A stretch of 64,000 nt of DNA from Undaria pinnatifida (lineage: Eukaryota; Sar; Phaeophyceae; Laminariales; Alariaceae), in NCBI GenBank assembly GCA_012845835.1, contig JABAKD010000008.1:15801223-15865222 (forward strand), in the 5' to 3' direction. Shown one piece after another: positions 1 through 13,605 of the stretch (positions are counted from its first letter, which is position 1; each line of letters begins with the position of its first letter). Below the pieces are notes generated by a model, which was not told where the DNA came from, did not search any database, and saw only the letters and a program-made list of their open reading frames with translations. The translations under genes were made by a program, and so were the position numbers.

Positions 1-718
1 TTCTTAGTGAAGCGGAAAATCCGTAAAGAATAGCTAGCTTACACCACAAGAACGTTCTCGGTAATGGAACGTCCTCCTCTGGACAAGATAGGTAGAAGTA
101 AGCGCATTTAGCGCTCATGGGGATATAGAACACCTAGGAGAACGATCCCTGTACGTTCCATAGGTAAAGGTCCAGAAAAGAGCACAGCAGCAATGCTGGA
201 GGGTGAAGCGAACTCTGTGAGCCTCACCGCACCCCCATGCTCTCACTCCTTCCCCTTTCCTGTCTCCTCGAGCTTCTCATAGCTCAACGCCAGTAATAAG
301 AAACCATCAAAGGAGAACCGGTGCTGTCTCCAAGCGAAGCTGATACCCCTGCGTCCCTTCCCTCCCACCATCCGGCACCACGACTCCATTACAATGTGGC
401 GTCGTCGGCAGGACGTTTAGTCTTCAGGTTTCCTTTTTGGTTTAAAGTTTTGGCTGCTCTACATTGGTTGCTCCATTCTGGGTTTTCTGTCTTCCTCTAT
501 CTTCCTATCTATGGCCTTTTTTTTAATGATCTACTTTACTAGTGAATAACCCCATCCTTGGAGTTTAGGCCTCATTACGAGGTGTGGGGGAATATACAGC
601 CTCATGTGTTTGTTTTGAATAGCCGCATCTTCGACCTCCTTTCCCGATCTTTTAGGATGAACTTTGTCGTCATCTTTCGACCGTCTTGAGGTCTGCATAT
701 ACGACTATTCAGGGTGGG

Positions 719-952
719 CTAATGTAATAGAGTGTCGGTATCGCGGGCAATAGATTCGGTAAGATAGTCCGCAGAGTTACGGTCTATTGGCCACAAGAAT
801 ATTCTCTTTAAACGGAATATTCTTAGTGAAGCGGAAAATCCGTAAAGAATAGCTAGCTTACACCACAAGAACGTTCTCGGTAATGGAACGTCCTCCTCTG
901 GACAAGATAGATAGAAGTAAGCGCATTTAGCGCTCATGGGGATATAGAACAC
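719..952 (-). other. Open frame conserved in satellite units (not called a gene)
   Basis: A 77-codon minus-strand frame is open in nearly every complete satellite unit (also at 1538-1771, 2358-2591, 3167-3400, 3986-4219, 7723-7956, 8542-8775, 9361-9594, 10179-10412 and 10998-11231). It starts with GTG; the first ATG is six codons in. It has no recognisable domain and its substitutions are not obviously synonymous. Recent homogenisation of the array would keep any frame open, so this is weak evidence for a protein. It is recorded because it is the most persistent frame in the array. Confidence 0.2.
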
Positions 953-3900
953 CTAGGAGAACGTTCCCTGTACGTTCCATAGGTAAAGGTCCAGAAAAGA
1001 GCACAGCAGCAATGCTGGAGGGTGAAGCGAACTCTGTGAGCCTCACCGCACCCCCATGCTCTCACTCCTTCCCCTTTCCTGTCTCCTCGAGCTTCTCATA
1101 GCTCAACGCCAGTAATAAGAAACCATCAAAGGAGAACCGGTGCTGTCTCCAAGCGAAGCTGATACCCCTGCGTCCCTTCCCTCCAACCATCCGGCACCAC
1201 GACTCCATTACAATGTGGCGTCGTCGGCAGGACGCTTAGTCTTCAGGTTTCCTTTTTGGTTTAAAGTTTTAACTGCTCTACATTGGTTGCTCCATTCTTG
1301 GTTTTCTGTCTTCCTCTATCTTCCTATCTATGGCCTTTTTTTTAGTGATCTACTTTATTAGTGAATAACCCTATCCTTGGAGTTTAGGCCTCATTACGAG
1401 GTGTGGGGGAATATACAGCCTCATGTGTTTGTTTTGAATAGCCGCATCTTCGACCTCCTTTCCCGATCTTTTAGGATGAAATTTGTCGTCATCTTTCGAC
1501 CGTCTTGAGGTCTGCATATACGACTATTCAGGGTGGGCTAATGTAATAGAGTGTCGGTATCGCGGGCGATAGATTCGGTAAGATAGTCCGCAGAGTTACG
1601 GTCTATTGGCCACAAGAATATTCTCTTTAAACGGAATATTCTTAGTGAAGCGGAAAATCCGTAGAGAATAGCTAGCTTACACCACAAGAACGTTCTCGGT
1701 AATGGAACGTCCTCCTCTGGACAAGATAGGTAGAAGTAAGCGCATTTAGCGCTCATGGGAATATAGAACACCTAGGAGAACGTTCCCTGTACGTTCCATA
1801 GGTAAAGGTCCAGAAAAGAGCACAGCAGCAATGCTGGAGGGTGAAGCGAACTCTGTGAGCCTCACCGCACCCCCATGCTCTCACTCCTTCCCCTTTCCTG
1901 TCTCCTCGAGCTTCTCATAGCTCAACGCCAGTAATAAGAAACCATCAAAGGAGGACCGGTGCTGTCTCCAAGCGAAGCTGATACCCCTGCGTCCCTTCCC
2001 TCCAACCATCCGGCACCACGACTCCATTACAATGTGGCGTCGTCGGCAGGACGTTTAGTCTTCAGGTTTCTTTTTTGGTGTAAAGTTTTGGCTGCTCTAC
2101 ATTGGTTGCTCCATTCTGGGTTTTCTGTCTTCCTCTATCTTTCTATCTATGGCCTTTTTTTTAGTGATCTACTTCTTTTAGTGAATAACCCTATCCTTGG
2201 GGTTTAGGCCTCATTACGAGGTGTGGGGGAATATACAGCCTCATGTGTTTGTTTTGAATCGCCGCATCTTCGACCTCCTTTCCCGATCTTTTAGGATGAA
2301 CTTTGTCGTCATCTTTCGACCGTCTTGAGGTCTGCATATACGACTATTCAGGGTGGGCTAATGTAATAGAGTGTCGGTATCGCGGGCAATAGATTCGGTA
2401 AGATAGTCCGCAGAGTTACGGTCTATTGGCCACAAGAATATTCTCTTTAAACGGAATATTCTTAGTGAAGCGGAAAGTCCGTAAAGAATAGCTAGCTTAC
2501 ACCACAAGAACGTTCTCGGTAATGGAACGTCCTCCTCTGGACAAGATAGGTAGAAGTAAGCGCATTTAGCGCTCATGGAAATATAGAGCACCTAGGAGAA
2601 CGTTCCCTGTACGTTCCATAGGTAAAGGTCCAGAAAAGAGCACAGCAGCAATGCTGGAGGGTGAAGCGAACTCTGTGAGCCTCACCGCACCCCCATGCTC
2701 TCACTCCTTCCCCTTTCCTGTCTCCTCGAGCTTCTCATAGCTCAACGCCAGTAATAAGAAACCATCAAAGGAGGACCGGTGCTGTCTCCAAGCGAAGCTG
2801 ATACCTTCCCTCCCACCATCCGGCACCACGACTCCATTACAATGTGGCGTCGTCGGCAGGACGCTTAGTCTTCAGGTTTCTTTTCTGGTTTAAAGTTTTG
2901 GCTGCTCTACGTCGGTTGCTCCATTCTGGGTTTTCTGTCTTCCTCTATCTTCCTATCTATGGCCTTTTTTTTAGTGATCTACTTTATTAGTGAATAACCC
3001 TATCCTTGGAGTTTAGGCCTCATTACGAGGTGTGGGGGAATATACAGCCTCATGTGTTTGTTTTGAATAGCCGCATCTTCGACCTCCTTTCCCGATCTTT
3101 TAGGATGAACTTTGTCGTCATCTTTCGACCGTCTTGAGGTCTGCATATACGACTATTCAGGGTGGGCTAATGTAATAGAGTGTCGGTATCGCGGGCAATA
3201 GATTCGGTAAGATAGTCCGCAGAGTTACGGTCTATTGGCCACAAGAATATTCTCTTTAAACGGAATATTCTTAGTGAAGCGGAAAATCCGTAGAGAATAG
3301 CTAGCTTACACCACAAGAACGTTCTCGGTAATGGAACGTCCTCCTCTGGACAAGATAGGTAGAAGTAAGCGCATTTAGCGCTCATGGGGATATAGAACAC
3401 CTAGGAGAACGTTCCCTGTACGTTCCATAGGTAAAGGTCCAGAAAAGAGCACAGCAGCAATGCTGGAGGGTGAAGCGAACTCTGTGAGCCTCACCGCACC
3501 CCCATGCTCTCACTCCTTCCCCTTTTCTGTCTCCTCGAGCTTCTCATAGCTCAACGCCAGTAATAAGAAACCATCAAAGGAGAACCGGTGCTGTCTCCAA
3601 GCGAAGCTGATACCCCTGCGTCCCTTCCCTCCCACCATCCGGCACCACGACTCCATTACAATGTGGCGTCGTCGGCAGGACGCTTAGTCTTCAGGTTTCC
3701 TTTTTGGTTTAAAGTTTTGGCTGCTCTACATTGGTTGCTCCATTCTGGGTTTTCTGTCTTCCTCTATCTTTCTATCTATGGCCTTTTTTTTAGTGATCTA
3801 CTTTACTAGTGAATAACCCTATCCTTGGAGTTTAGGCCTCATTACGAGGTGTGGGGGAATATACAGCCTCATGTGTTTGTTTTGAATAGCCGCATCTTCG

Positions 3901-5926
3901 ACCTCCTTTCCCGATCTTTTAGGATGAACTTTGTCGTCATCTTTCGACCGTCTTGAGGTCTGCATATACGACTATTCAGGGTGGGCTAATGTAATAGAGT
4001 GTCGGTATCGCGGGCAATAGATTCGGTAAGATAGTCCGCAGAGTTACGGTCTATTGGCCACAAGAATATTCTCTTTAAACGGAATATTCTTAGTGAAGCG
4101 GAAAATCCGTAAAGAATAGCTAGCTTACACCACAAGAACGTTCTCGGTAATGGAACGTCCTCCTCTGGACAAGATAGATAGAAGTAAGCGCATTTAGCGC
4201 TCATGGGGATATAGAACACCTAGGACAACGTTCCCTGTACGTTCCATAGGTAAAGGTCCAGAAAAGAGCACAGCAGCAATGCTGGAGGGTGAAGCGAACT
4301 CTGTGAGCCTCACCGCACCCCCATGCTCTCACTCCTTCCCCTTTCCTGTCTCCTCGAGCTTCTCATAGCTCAACGCCAGTAATAAGAAACCATCAAAGGA
4401 GGACCGGTGCTGTCTCCAAGCGAAGCTGATACCCCTGCGTCCCTTCCCTCCCACCATCCGGCACCACGACTCCATTACAATGTGGCGTCGTCGGCAGGAC
4501 GCTTAGTCTTCAGGTTTCCTGTTTTGTTTAAAGTTTTGGCTGCTTTACATTGGTTGCTCCATTCTGGGTTTTCTGTCTTCCTCTATCTTCCTATCTATGG
4601 CCTTTTTTTTAGTGATCTACTTTATTAGTGAATAACCCTATCCTTGGAGTTTAGGCCTCATTACGAGGTGTGGGGGAATATACAGCCTCATGTGTTTGTT
4701 TTGAATAGCCGCATCTTCGACCTCCTTTCCCGATCTTTTAGGATGAACTTTGTCGTCATCTTTCGACCGTCTTGAGGTCTGCATATACGACTATTCAGGG
4801 TGGGCTAATTTAATAGAGTGTCGGTATCGCGGGCAATAGATTCGGTAAGATAGGCCGCAGAGTTACGGTCTATTGGCCACAAGAATATTCTCTTTAAACG
4901 GAATATTCTTAGTGAAGCGGAAAATCCGTAGAGAATAGCTAGCTTACACCACAAGAACGTTCTCGGTAATGGAACGTCCTCCTCTGGACAAGATAGGTAG
5001 AAGTAAGCGCATTTAGGCGCTCATGGGAATATAGAACACCTAGGAGAACGTTCCCTGTACGTTCCATAGGTAAAGGTCCAGAAAAGAGCACAGCAGCAAT
5101 GCTGGAGGGTGAAGCGAACTCTGTGAGCCTCACCGCACCCCCATGCTCTCACTCCTTCCCCTTTCCTGTCTCCTCGAGCTTCTCATAGCTCAACGCCAGT
5201 AATAAGAAACCATCAAAGGAGGACCGGTGCTGTCTCCAAGCGAAGCTGATACCCTGCGTCCCTTCCCTCCACCATCCGGCACCACGACTCCATTACAATG
5301 TGGCGTCGTCGGCAGGACGCTTAGTCTTCAGGTTTCTTTTCTGGTTTAAAGTTTTGGCTGCTCTACATTCGGTTGCTCCATTCTGGGTTTTCTGTCTTCC
5401 TCTATCTTCCTATCTATGGCCTTTTTTTTAGTGATCTACTTTATTAGTGAATAACCCTATCCTTGGAGTTTAGGCCTCATTACGAGGTGTGGGGGAATAT
5501 ACAGCCTCATGTGTTTGTTTTGAATAGCCGCATCTTCGACCTCCTTTCCCGATCTTTTAGGATGAACTTTGTCGTCATCTTTCGACCGTCTTGAGGTCTG
5601 CATATACGACTATTCAGGGTGGGCTAATGTAATAGAGTGTCGGTATCGCGGGCAATAGATTCGGTAAGATAGTCCGCAGAGTTACGGTCTATTGGCCACA
5701 AGAATATTCTCTTTAAACGGAATATTCTTAGTGAAGCGGAAAATCCTGTAGAGAATAGCTAGCTTACACCACAAGAACGTTCTCGGTAATGGAACGTCCT
5801 CCTCTGGACAAGATAGGTAGAAGTAAGCGCATTTAGCGCTCATGGGGATATAGAACACCTAGGAGAACGTTCCCTGTACGTTCCATAGGTAAAGGTCCAG
5901 AAAAGAGCACAGCAGCAATGCTGGAG

Positions 5927-6426
5927 NNNNNNNNNNNNNNNNNNNNNNNNNNNNNNNNNNNNNNNNNNNNNNNNNNNNNNNNNNNNNNNNNNNNNNNNNN
6001 NNNNNNNNNNNNNNNNNNNNNNNNNNNNNNNNNNNNNNNNNNNNNNNNNNNNNNNNNNNNNNNNNNNNNNNNNNNNNNNNNNNNNNNNNNNNNNNNNNNN
6101 NNNNNNNNNNNNNNNNNNNNNNNNNNNNNNNNNNNNNNNNNNNNNNNNNNNNNNNNNNNNNNNNNNNNNNNNNNNNNNNNNNNNNNNNNNNNNNNNNNNN
6201 NNNNNNNNNNNNNNNNNNNNNNNNNNNNNNNNNNNNNNNNNNNNNNNNNNNNNNNNNNNNNNNNNNNNNNNNNNNNNNNNNNNNNNNNNNNNNNNNNNNN
6301 NNNNNNNNNNNNNNNNNNNNNNNNNNNNNNNNNNNNNNNNNNNNNNNNNNNNNNNNNNNNNNNNNNNNNNNNNNNNNNNNNNNNNNNNNNNNNNNNNNNN
6401 NNNNNNNNNNNNNNNNNNNNNNNNNN
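5927..6426. other. Assembly gap (500 N)
   Basis: Exactly 500 N interrupt the satellite. The round number suggests a placeholder. The flanks leave and re-enter the same unit: the sequence stops after 'ctggag' and resumes at 'caccccc', which are 28 bases apart in intact units. The true missing length is therefore probably 28 bp plus a whole number of 819-bp units. Bases on both sides carry single-base insertions and deletions typical of low-quality contig ends. Confidence 0.9.
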
Positions 6427-9400
6427 CACCCCCATCCTCACTCCTTCCCCTTCCTGTATCCTCGAGCTTCTCATAGCTCAACGCCAGTAATAAGAAAACC
6501 ATCAAAGGAGGACCGGTGCTGTCTCCAAGCGAAGCTGATACCCCTGCGTCCCTTCCCTCCCACCATCCGGCACCACGACTTCCATTACAATGTGGCGTCG
6601 TCGGCAGGACGCTTAGTCTTCAGGTTTCCTGTTTTGTTTAAAGTTTGGCTGCTCTACATTGGTTGCTCCATTCTGGGTTTTCTGTCTTCCTCTATCTTCC
6701 TATCTATGGCCTTTTTTTTAGTGATCTACTTTATTAGTGAATAACCCTATCCTTGGAGTTTAGGCCTCATTACGAGGTGTGGGGGAATATACAGCCTCAT
6801 GTGTTTGTTTTGAATAGCCGCATCTTCGACCTCCTTTCCCGATCTTTTAGGATGAACTTTGTCGTCATCTTTCGACCGTCTTGAGGTCTGCATATACGAC
6901 TATTCAGGGTGGGCTAATTTAATAGAGTGTCGGTATCGCGGGCAATAGATTCGGTAAGATAGGCCGCAGAGTTACGGTCTATTGGCCACAAGAATATTCT
7001 CTTTAAACGGAATATTATTAGTGAAGCGGAAAATCCGTAGAGAATAGCTAGCTTACACCACAAGAACGTTCTCGGTAATGGAACGTCCTCCTCTGGACAA
7101 GATAGGTAGAAGTAAGCGCATTTGGCGCTCATGGGAATATAGAACACCTAGGAGAACGTTCCCTGTACGTTCCATAGGTAAAGGTCCAGAAAAGAGCACA
7201 GCAGCAATGCTGGAGGGTGAAGCGAACTCTGTGAGCCTCACCGCACCCCCATGCTCTCACTCCTTCCCCTTTCCTGTCTCCTCGAGCTTCTCATAGCTCA
7301 ACGCAAGTAATAAGAAACCATCAAAGGAGGACCGGTGCTGTCTCCAAGCGAAGCTGATACCTTCCCTCCCACCATCCGGCACCACGACTCCATTACAATG
7401 TGGCGTCGTCGGCAGGACGCTTAGTCTTCAGGTTTCTTTTTTGGTTTAAAGTTTTGGCTGCTCTACATTGGTTGCTGCATTCTGGGTTTTCTGTCTTCCT
7501 CTATCTTCCTATCTATGGCCTTTTTTTTAGTGATCTACTTTATTAGTGAATAACCCTATCCTTGGAGTTTAGGCCTCATTACGAGGTGTGGGGGAATATA
7601 CAGCCTCATGTGTTTGTTTTGAATAGCCGCATCTTCGACCTCCTTTCCCGATCTTTTAGGATGAACTTTGTCGTCATCTTTCGACCGTCTTGAGGTCTGC
7701 ATATACGACTATTCAGGGTGGGCTAATGTAATAGAGTGTCGGTATCGCGGGCAATAGATTCGGTAAGATAGTCCGCAGAGTTACGGTCCATTGGCCACAA
7801 GAATATTCTCTTTAAACGGAATATTCTTAGTGAAGCGGAAAATACGTAGAGAATAGCTAGCTTACACCACAAGAACGTTCTCGGTAATGGAACGTCCTCC
7901 TCTGGACAAGATAGGTAGAAGTAAGCGCATTTAGCGCTCATGGGAATATAGAACACCTAGGAGAACGTTCCCTGTACGTTCCATAGGTAAAGGTCCAGAA
8001 AAGAGCACAGCAGCAATGCTGGAGGGTGAAGCGAACTCTGTGAGCCTCACCGCACCCCCATGCTCTCACTCCTTCCCCTTTCCTGTCTCCTCGAGCTTCT
8101 CATAGCTCAACGCCAGTAATAAGAAACCATCAAAGGAGGACCGGTGCTGTCTCCAAGCGAAGCTGATACCCCTGCGTCCCTTCCCTCCCACCATCCGGCA
8201 CCACGACTCCATTACAATGTGGCGTCGTCGGCAGGACGCTTAGTCTTCAGGTTTCTTTTTTGGTTTAAAGTTTTGGCTGCTCTACATTGGTTGCTCCATT
8301 CTGGGTTTTCTGTCTTCCTCTATCTTCCTATCTATGGCCTTTTTTTTAGTGATCTACTTTATTAGTGAATAACCCTATCCTTGGAGTTTAGGCCTCATTA
8401 CGAGGTGTGGGGGAATATACAGCCTCATGTGTTTGTTTTGAATAGCCGCATCTTCGACCTCCTTTCCCGATCTTTTAGGATGAACTTTGTCGTCATCTTT
8501 CGACCGTCTTGAGGTCTGCATATACGACTATTCAGGGTGGGCTAATGTAATAGAGTGTCGGTATCGCGGGCAATAGATTCGGTAAGATAGGCCGCAGAGT
8601 TACGGTCTATTGGCCACAAGAATATTCTCTTTAAACGGAATATTCTTAGTGAAGCGGAAAATCCGTAGAGAATAGCTAGCTTACACCACAAGAACGTTCT
8701 CGGTAATGGAACGTCCTCCTCTGGACATGATAGGTAGAAGTAAGCGCATTTAGCGCTCATGGGAATATAGAACACCTAGGAGAACGTTCCCTGTACGTTC
8801 CATAGGTAAAGGTCCAGAAAAGAGCACAGCAGCAATGCTGGAGGGTGAAGCGAACTCTGTGAGCCTCACCGCACCCCCATGCTCTCACTCCTTCCCCTTT
8901 CCTGTCTCCTCGAGCTTCTCATAGCTCAACGCCAGTAATAAGAAACCATCAAAGGAGGACCGGTGCTGTCTCCAAGCGAAGCTGATACCCCTGCGTCCCT
9001 TCCCTCCCACCATCCGGCACCACGACTCCATTACAATGTGGCGTCGTCGGCAGGACGCTTAGTCTTCAGGTTTCTTTTCTGGTTTAAAGTTTTGGCTGCT
9101 CTACATTGGTTGCTCCATTCTGGGTTTTCTGTCTTCCTCTATCTTCCTATCTATGGCCTTTTTTTTAGTGATCTACTTTATTAGTGAATAACCCTATCCT
9201 TGGAGTTTAGGCCTCATTACGAGGTGTGGGGGAATATACAGCCTCATGTGTTTGTTTTGAATAGCCGCATCTTCGACCTCCTTTCCCGATCTTTTAGGAT
9301 GAACTTTGTCGTCATCTTTCGACCGTCTTGAGGTCTGCATATACGACTATTCAGGGTGGGCTAATGTAATAGAGTGTCGGTATCGCGGGCAATAGATTTG

Positions 9401-12309
9401 GTAAGATAGTCCGCAGAGTTACGGTCTATTGGCCACAAGAATATTCTCTTTAAACGGAATATTCTTAGTGAAGCGGAAAATCCGTAGAGAATAGCTAGCT
9501 TACACCACAAGAACGTTCTCGGTAATGGAACGTCCTCCTCTGGACAAGATAGGTAGAAGTAAGCGCATTTAGCGCTCATGGGGATATAGAACACCTAGGA
9601 GAACGTTCCCTGTACGTTCCATAGGTAAAGGTCCAGAAAAGAGCACAGCAGCAATGCTGGAGGGTGAAGCGAACTCTGTGAGCCTCACCGCACCCCCATG
9701 CTCTCACTCCTTCCCCTTTCCTGTCTCCTCGAGCTTCTCATAGCTCAACGCCAGTAATAAGAAACCATCAAAGGAGGACCGGTGCTGTCTCCAAGCGAAG
9801 CTGATACCCCTGCGTCCCTTCCCTCCCACCATCCGGCACCACGACTCCATTACAATGTGGCGTCGTCGGCAGGACGCTTAGTCTTCAGGTTTCTTTTTTG
9901 GTTTAAAGTTTTGGCTGCTCTACATTGGTTGCTCCATTCTGGGTTTTCTGTCTTCCTCTATCTTCCTATCTATGGCCTTTTTTTAGTGATCTACTTTATT
10001 AGTGAATAACCCTATCCTTGGAGTTTAGGCCTCATTACGAGGTGTGGGGGAATATACAGCCTCATGTGTTTGTTTTGAATAGCCGCATCTTCGACCTCCT
10101 TTCCCGATCTTTTAGGATGAACTTTGTCGTCATCTTTCGACCGTCTTGAGGTCTGCATATACGACTATTCAGGGTGGGCTAATGTAATAGAGTGTCGGTA
10201 TCGCGGGCAATAGATTGGGTAAGATAGTCCGCAGAGTTACGGTCTATTGGCCACAAGAATATTCTCTTTAAACGGAATATTCTTAGTGAAGCGGAAAATC
10301 CGTAGAGAATAGCTAGCTTACACCACAAGAACGTTCTCGGTAATGGAACGTCCTCCTCTGGACAAGATAGGTAGAAGTAAGCGCATTTAGCGCTCATGGG
10401 AATATAGAACACCTAGGAGAACGTTCCCTGTACGTTCCATAGGTAAAGGTCCAGAAAAGAGCACAGCAGCAATGCTGGAGGGTGAAGCGAACTCTGTGAG
10501 CCTCACCGCACCCCCATGCTCTCACTCCTTCCCCTTTCCTGTCTCCTCGAGCTTCTCATAGCTCAACGCCAGTAATAAGAAACCATCAAAGGAGGACCGG
10601 TGCTGTCTCCAAGCGAAGCTGATACCCCTGCGTCCCTTCCCTCCCACCATCCGGCACCACGACTCCATTACAATGTGGCGTCGTCGGCAGGACGCTTAGT
10701 CTTCAGGTTTCTTTTTTGGTTTAAAGTTTTGGCTGCTCTACATTGGTTGCTCCATTCTGGGTTTTCTGTCTTCCTCTATCTTCCTATCTATGGCCTTTTT
10801 TTTAGTGATCTACTTTATTAGTGAATAACCCTATCCTTGGAGTTTAGGCCTCATTACGAGGTGTGGGGGAATATACAGCCTCATGTGTTTGTTTTGAATA
10901 GCCGCATCTTCGACCTCCTTTCCCGATCTTTTAGGATGAACTTTGTCGTCATCTTTCGACCGTCTTGAGGTCTGCATATACGACTATTCAGGGTGGGCTA
11001 ATGTAATAGAGTGTCGGTATCGCGGGCAATAGATTCGGTAAGATAGTCCGCAGAATTACGGTCTATTGGCCACAAGAATATTCTCTTTAAACGGAATATT
11101 CTTAGTGAAGCGGAAAATCCGTAGAGAATAGCTAGCTTACACCACAAGAACGTTCTCGGTAATGGAACGTCCTCCTCTGGACAAGATAGGTAGAAGTAAG
11201 CGCATTTAGCGCTCATGGGAATATAGAACACCTAGGAGAACGTTCCCTGTACGTTCCATAGGTAAAGGTCCAGAAAAGAGCACAGCAGCAATGCTGGAGG
11301 GTGAAGCGAACTCTGTGAGCCTCACCGCACCCCCATGCTCTCACTCCTTCCCCTTTCCTGTCTCCTCGAGCTTCTCATAGCTCAACGCCAGTAATAAGAA
11401 ACCATCAAAGGAGGACCGGTGCTGTCTCCAAGCGAAGCTGATACCCCTGCGTCCCTTCCCTCCCACCATCCGGCACCACGACTCCATTACAATGTGGCGT
11501 CGTCGGCAGGACGCTTAGTCTTCAGGTTTCTTTTTTGGTTTAAAGTTTTGGCTGCTCTACATTGGTTGCTGCATTCTGGGTTTTCTGTCTTCCTCTATCT
11601 TCCTATCTATGGCCTTTGTTTTAGTGATCTACTTTATTAGTGAATAACCCTATCCTTGGAGTTTAGGCCTCATTACGAGGTGTGGGGGAATATACAGCCT
11701 CATGTGTTTGTTTTGAATAGCCGCATCTTCGACCTCCTTTCCCGATCTTTTAGGATGAACTTTGTCGTCATCTTTCGACCGTCTTGAGGTCTGCATATAC
11801 GACTATTCAGGGTGGGCTAATGTAATAGAGTGTCGGTATCGCGGGCAATAGATTCGGTAAGATAGTCCGCAGAGTTACGGTCTATTGGCCACAAGAATAT
11901 TCTCTTTAAACGGAATATTCTTAGTGAAGCGGAAAATCCGTAGAGAATAGCTAGCTTACACCACAAGAACGTTCTCGGTAATGGAACGTCCTCCTCTGGA
12001 CAAGATAGGTAGAAGTAAGCGCATTTAGCGCTCATGGGGATATAGAAAACCTAGGAGAACGTTCCCTGTACGTTCCATAGGTAAAGGTCCAGAAAAGAGC
12101 ACAGCAGCAATGCTGGAGGGTGAAGCGAACTCTGTGAGCCTCACCGCACCCCCATGCTCTCACTCCTTCCCCTTTCCTGTCTCCTCGAGCTTCTCATAGC
12201 TCAACGCCAGTAATAAGAAATCATCAAAGAAGAACCGGTGCTGTCTCCAAGCGAAGCTGATACCCCTGCGTCCCTTCCCTCCCACCATCCGGCACCACGA
12301 CTCCATTAC

Positions 12310-12714
12310 AGGTACCTGGCACGCCTGGTATAGACTATACCGCTACTACAGTGCAGTACCTTCGTTAGTTGTGATACAGCGTACCTGTGGTCGTGTAGGG
12401 TTTGGCGTAAAAGCACGGCGCTCGTACCCATGTATAGAGGGCACGCTTGCTATCGCATGCTGCGGTACCGTATCATATATGTACCCTTCTGCGGTGCCGT
12501 TTTGTGTATCTTGTTGTCGTGCGGGCTTTTAGTTGAGACTACGGTATGTATATAGGGGCTCGCATGCCAGTTATGTCCAAAGCTCGTACAATGCGCGGGA
12601 CTTGGAATCATACTTGGTGCATGCCCTAGTCTCGACGATGGTATTAACGGTGATGTATAGAAGTATTCTTCTGTATTATGGACTGCTATGGGTATTAGGT
12701 GTGGTTACCTGGAA
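12310..12714. other. Unique spacer, nothing recognised
   Basis: Sequence between the abrupt end of the satellite and the first foldback element. It begins with a small dyad (ggtacctgg, and ggtatagactatacc close by). No gene, RNA or repeat was identified. A 64-codon plus-strand frame at 12,533-12,727 has no recognisable features. Confidence 0.5.
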
Positions 12715-13605
12715 ATCTGGTATTTAGTCTAAAATTCGAAATACACTCCATCCAGCTGTGAGGTCGACAAATTTTTCGAAACTCATATTTGCAAGCTGTG
12801 TGTGATACTCCGATAGCGGGTATTACTGGTCGTGTGTCCTCATTGAGGATATAGGTCGGCGACTCCCCTTGCAACTATAGTGTAGCTATCAGGGTCAACA
12901 GGGTGATGTAAGGCCGTCTGTGCGCGGAAACTATAAAACCCGTTTTTTAGGAGGGAAAAATGTGACAGCTGTGGAAGGAAATGCATCAGTTTATCAAGTG
13001 AACTCTGTTTGTCGAATAACCGTTGAGGGGTGGCGGAGTTTTGACGGACGTGGGGGGATAGGTTTGTTCTACAGTCGGGGGGGCGGCACGGGCGGCGCAG
13101 CTCAATCTGTGCGTGGAAACTATTAATCCTACCCTGTAAGTCGTACAACTAGTGAGGAGAGGGCGGAGCGTTCGACATAGTGGGGGTGGGGGTGGGGGGA
13201 GGAAGGGGGGGGGGGGTGCAGAAATGGTTGTTTAACCAACATTGTCAGGTCGCATAGATGTAGGGGTTTGCTATACCCTTGGTGCTATATCTAGGTGATG
13301 GTGCGGGTGATGGGGATGGAGGGGGCGTTTGGGGGGGCGGGGGGGTGAACGAATACTACGTCATGGATAACTGGAACAAAAATGATGTGATATCAAATAA
13401 ATGCGTAGAAGTGTTTATTACCGTGGCCGATTTTGATTGTAGGTAGGGCGTTGCAACAAAAGGCGGCGGAAAAAAAATGTGTCTGCTGGTATTTGAAAAC
13501 AGTCCTTCGTTGGTTTTTTTATATCGCATGCATGTATGTCTGCTGCTCGTGCCCGTCCTTATGCTCGTCGCGTGGCATGGTGTTTTGTTCACCATTAAAT
13601 AATGC

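Larger units (their letters stand above)
1..12309. repeat. Satellite array, 819-bp unit
   Basis: About 15 head-to-tail copies of one unit fill this stretch. A fixed landmark (ctaatgtaatag) recurs at 719, 1538, 2358, 3167, 3986, 4805, 5624, 6914, 7723, 8542, 9361, 10179, 10998 and 11817, giving a period of 818-820 bp, or 809 bp for two units that lack 10 bp near 2,803 and 7,360. Copies differ by only a few percent. Each unit contains several short palindromes (gaatattc twice, gaacgttc twice). The array ends abruptly at 12,309, in mid-unit, where the sequence switches to unrelated DNA; the left end lies outside the window. I recognise no 5S, tRNA, snRNA or spliced-leader sequence in the unit, so I call it a satellite of unknown function. 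Confidence 0.95.

Noticed and set aside
321-542. 73-codon plus-strand frame repeated in the satellite
   Set aside because: Starts with GTG, is shorter than the minus frame, is broken by indels in several units and includes a T homopolymer.
5833-6505. Frames of about 190-220 codons at the gap
   Set aside because: Made almost entirely of N.
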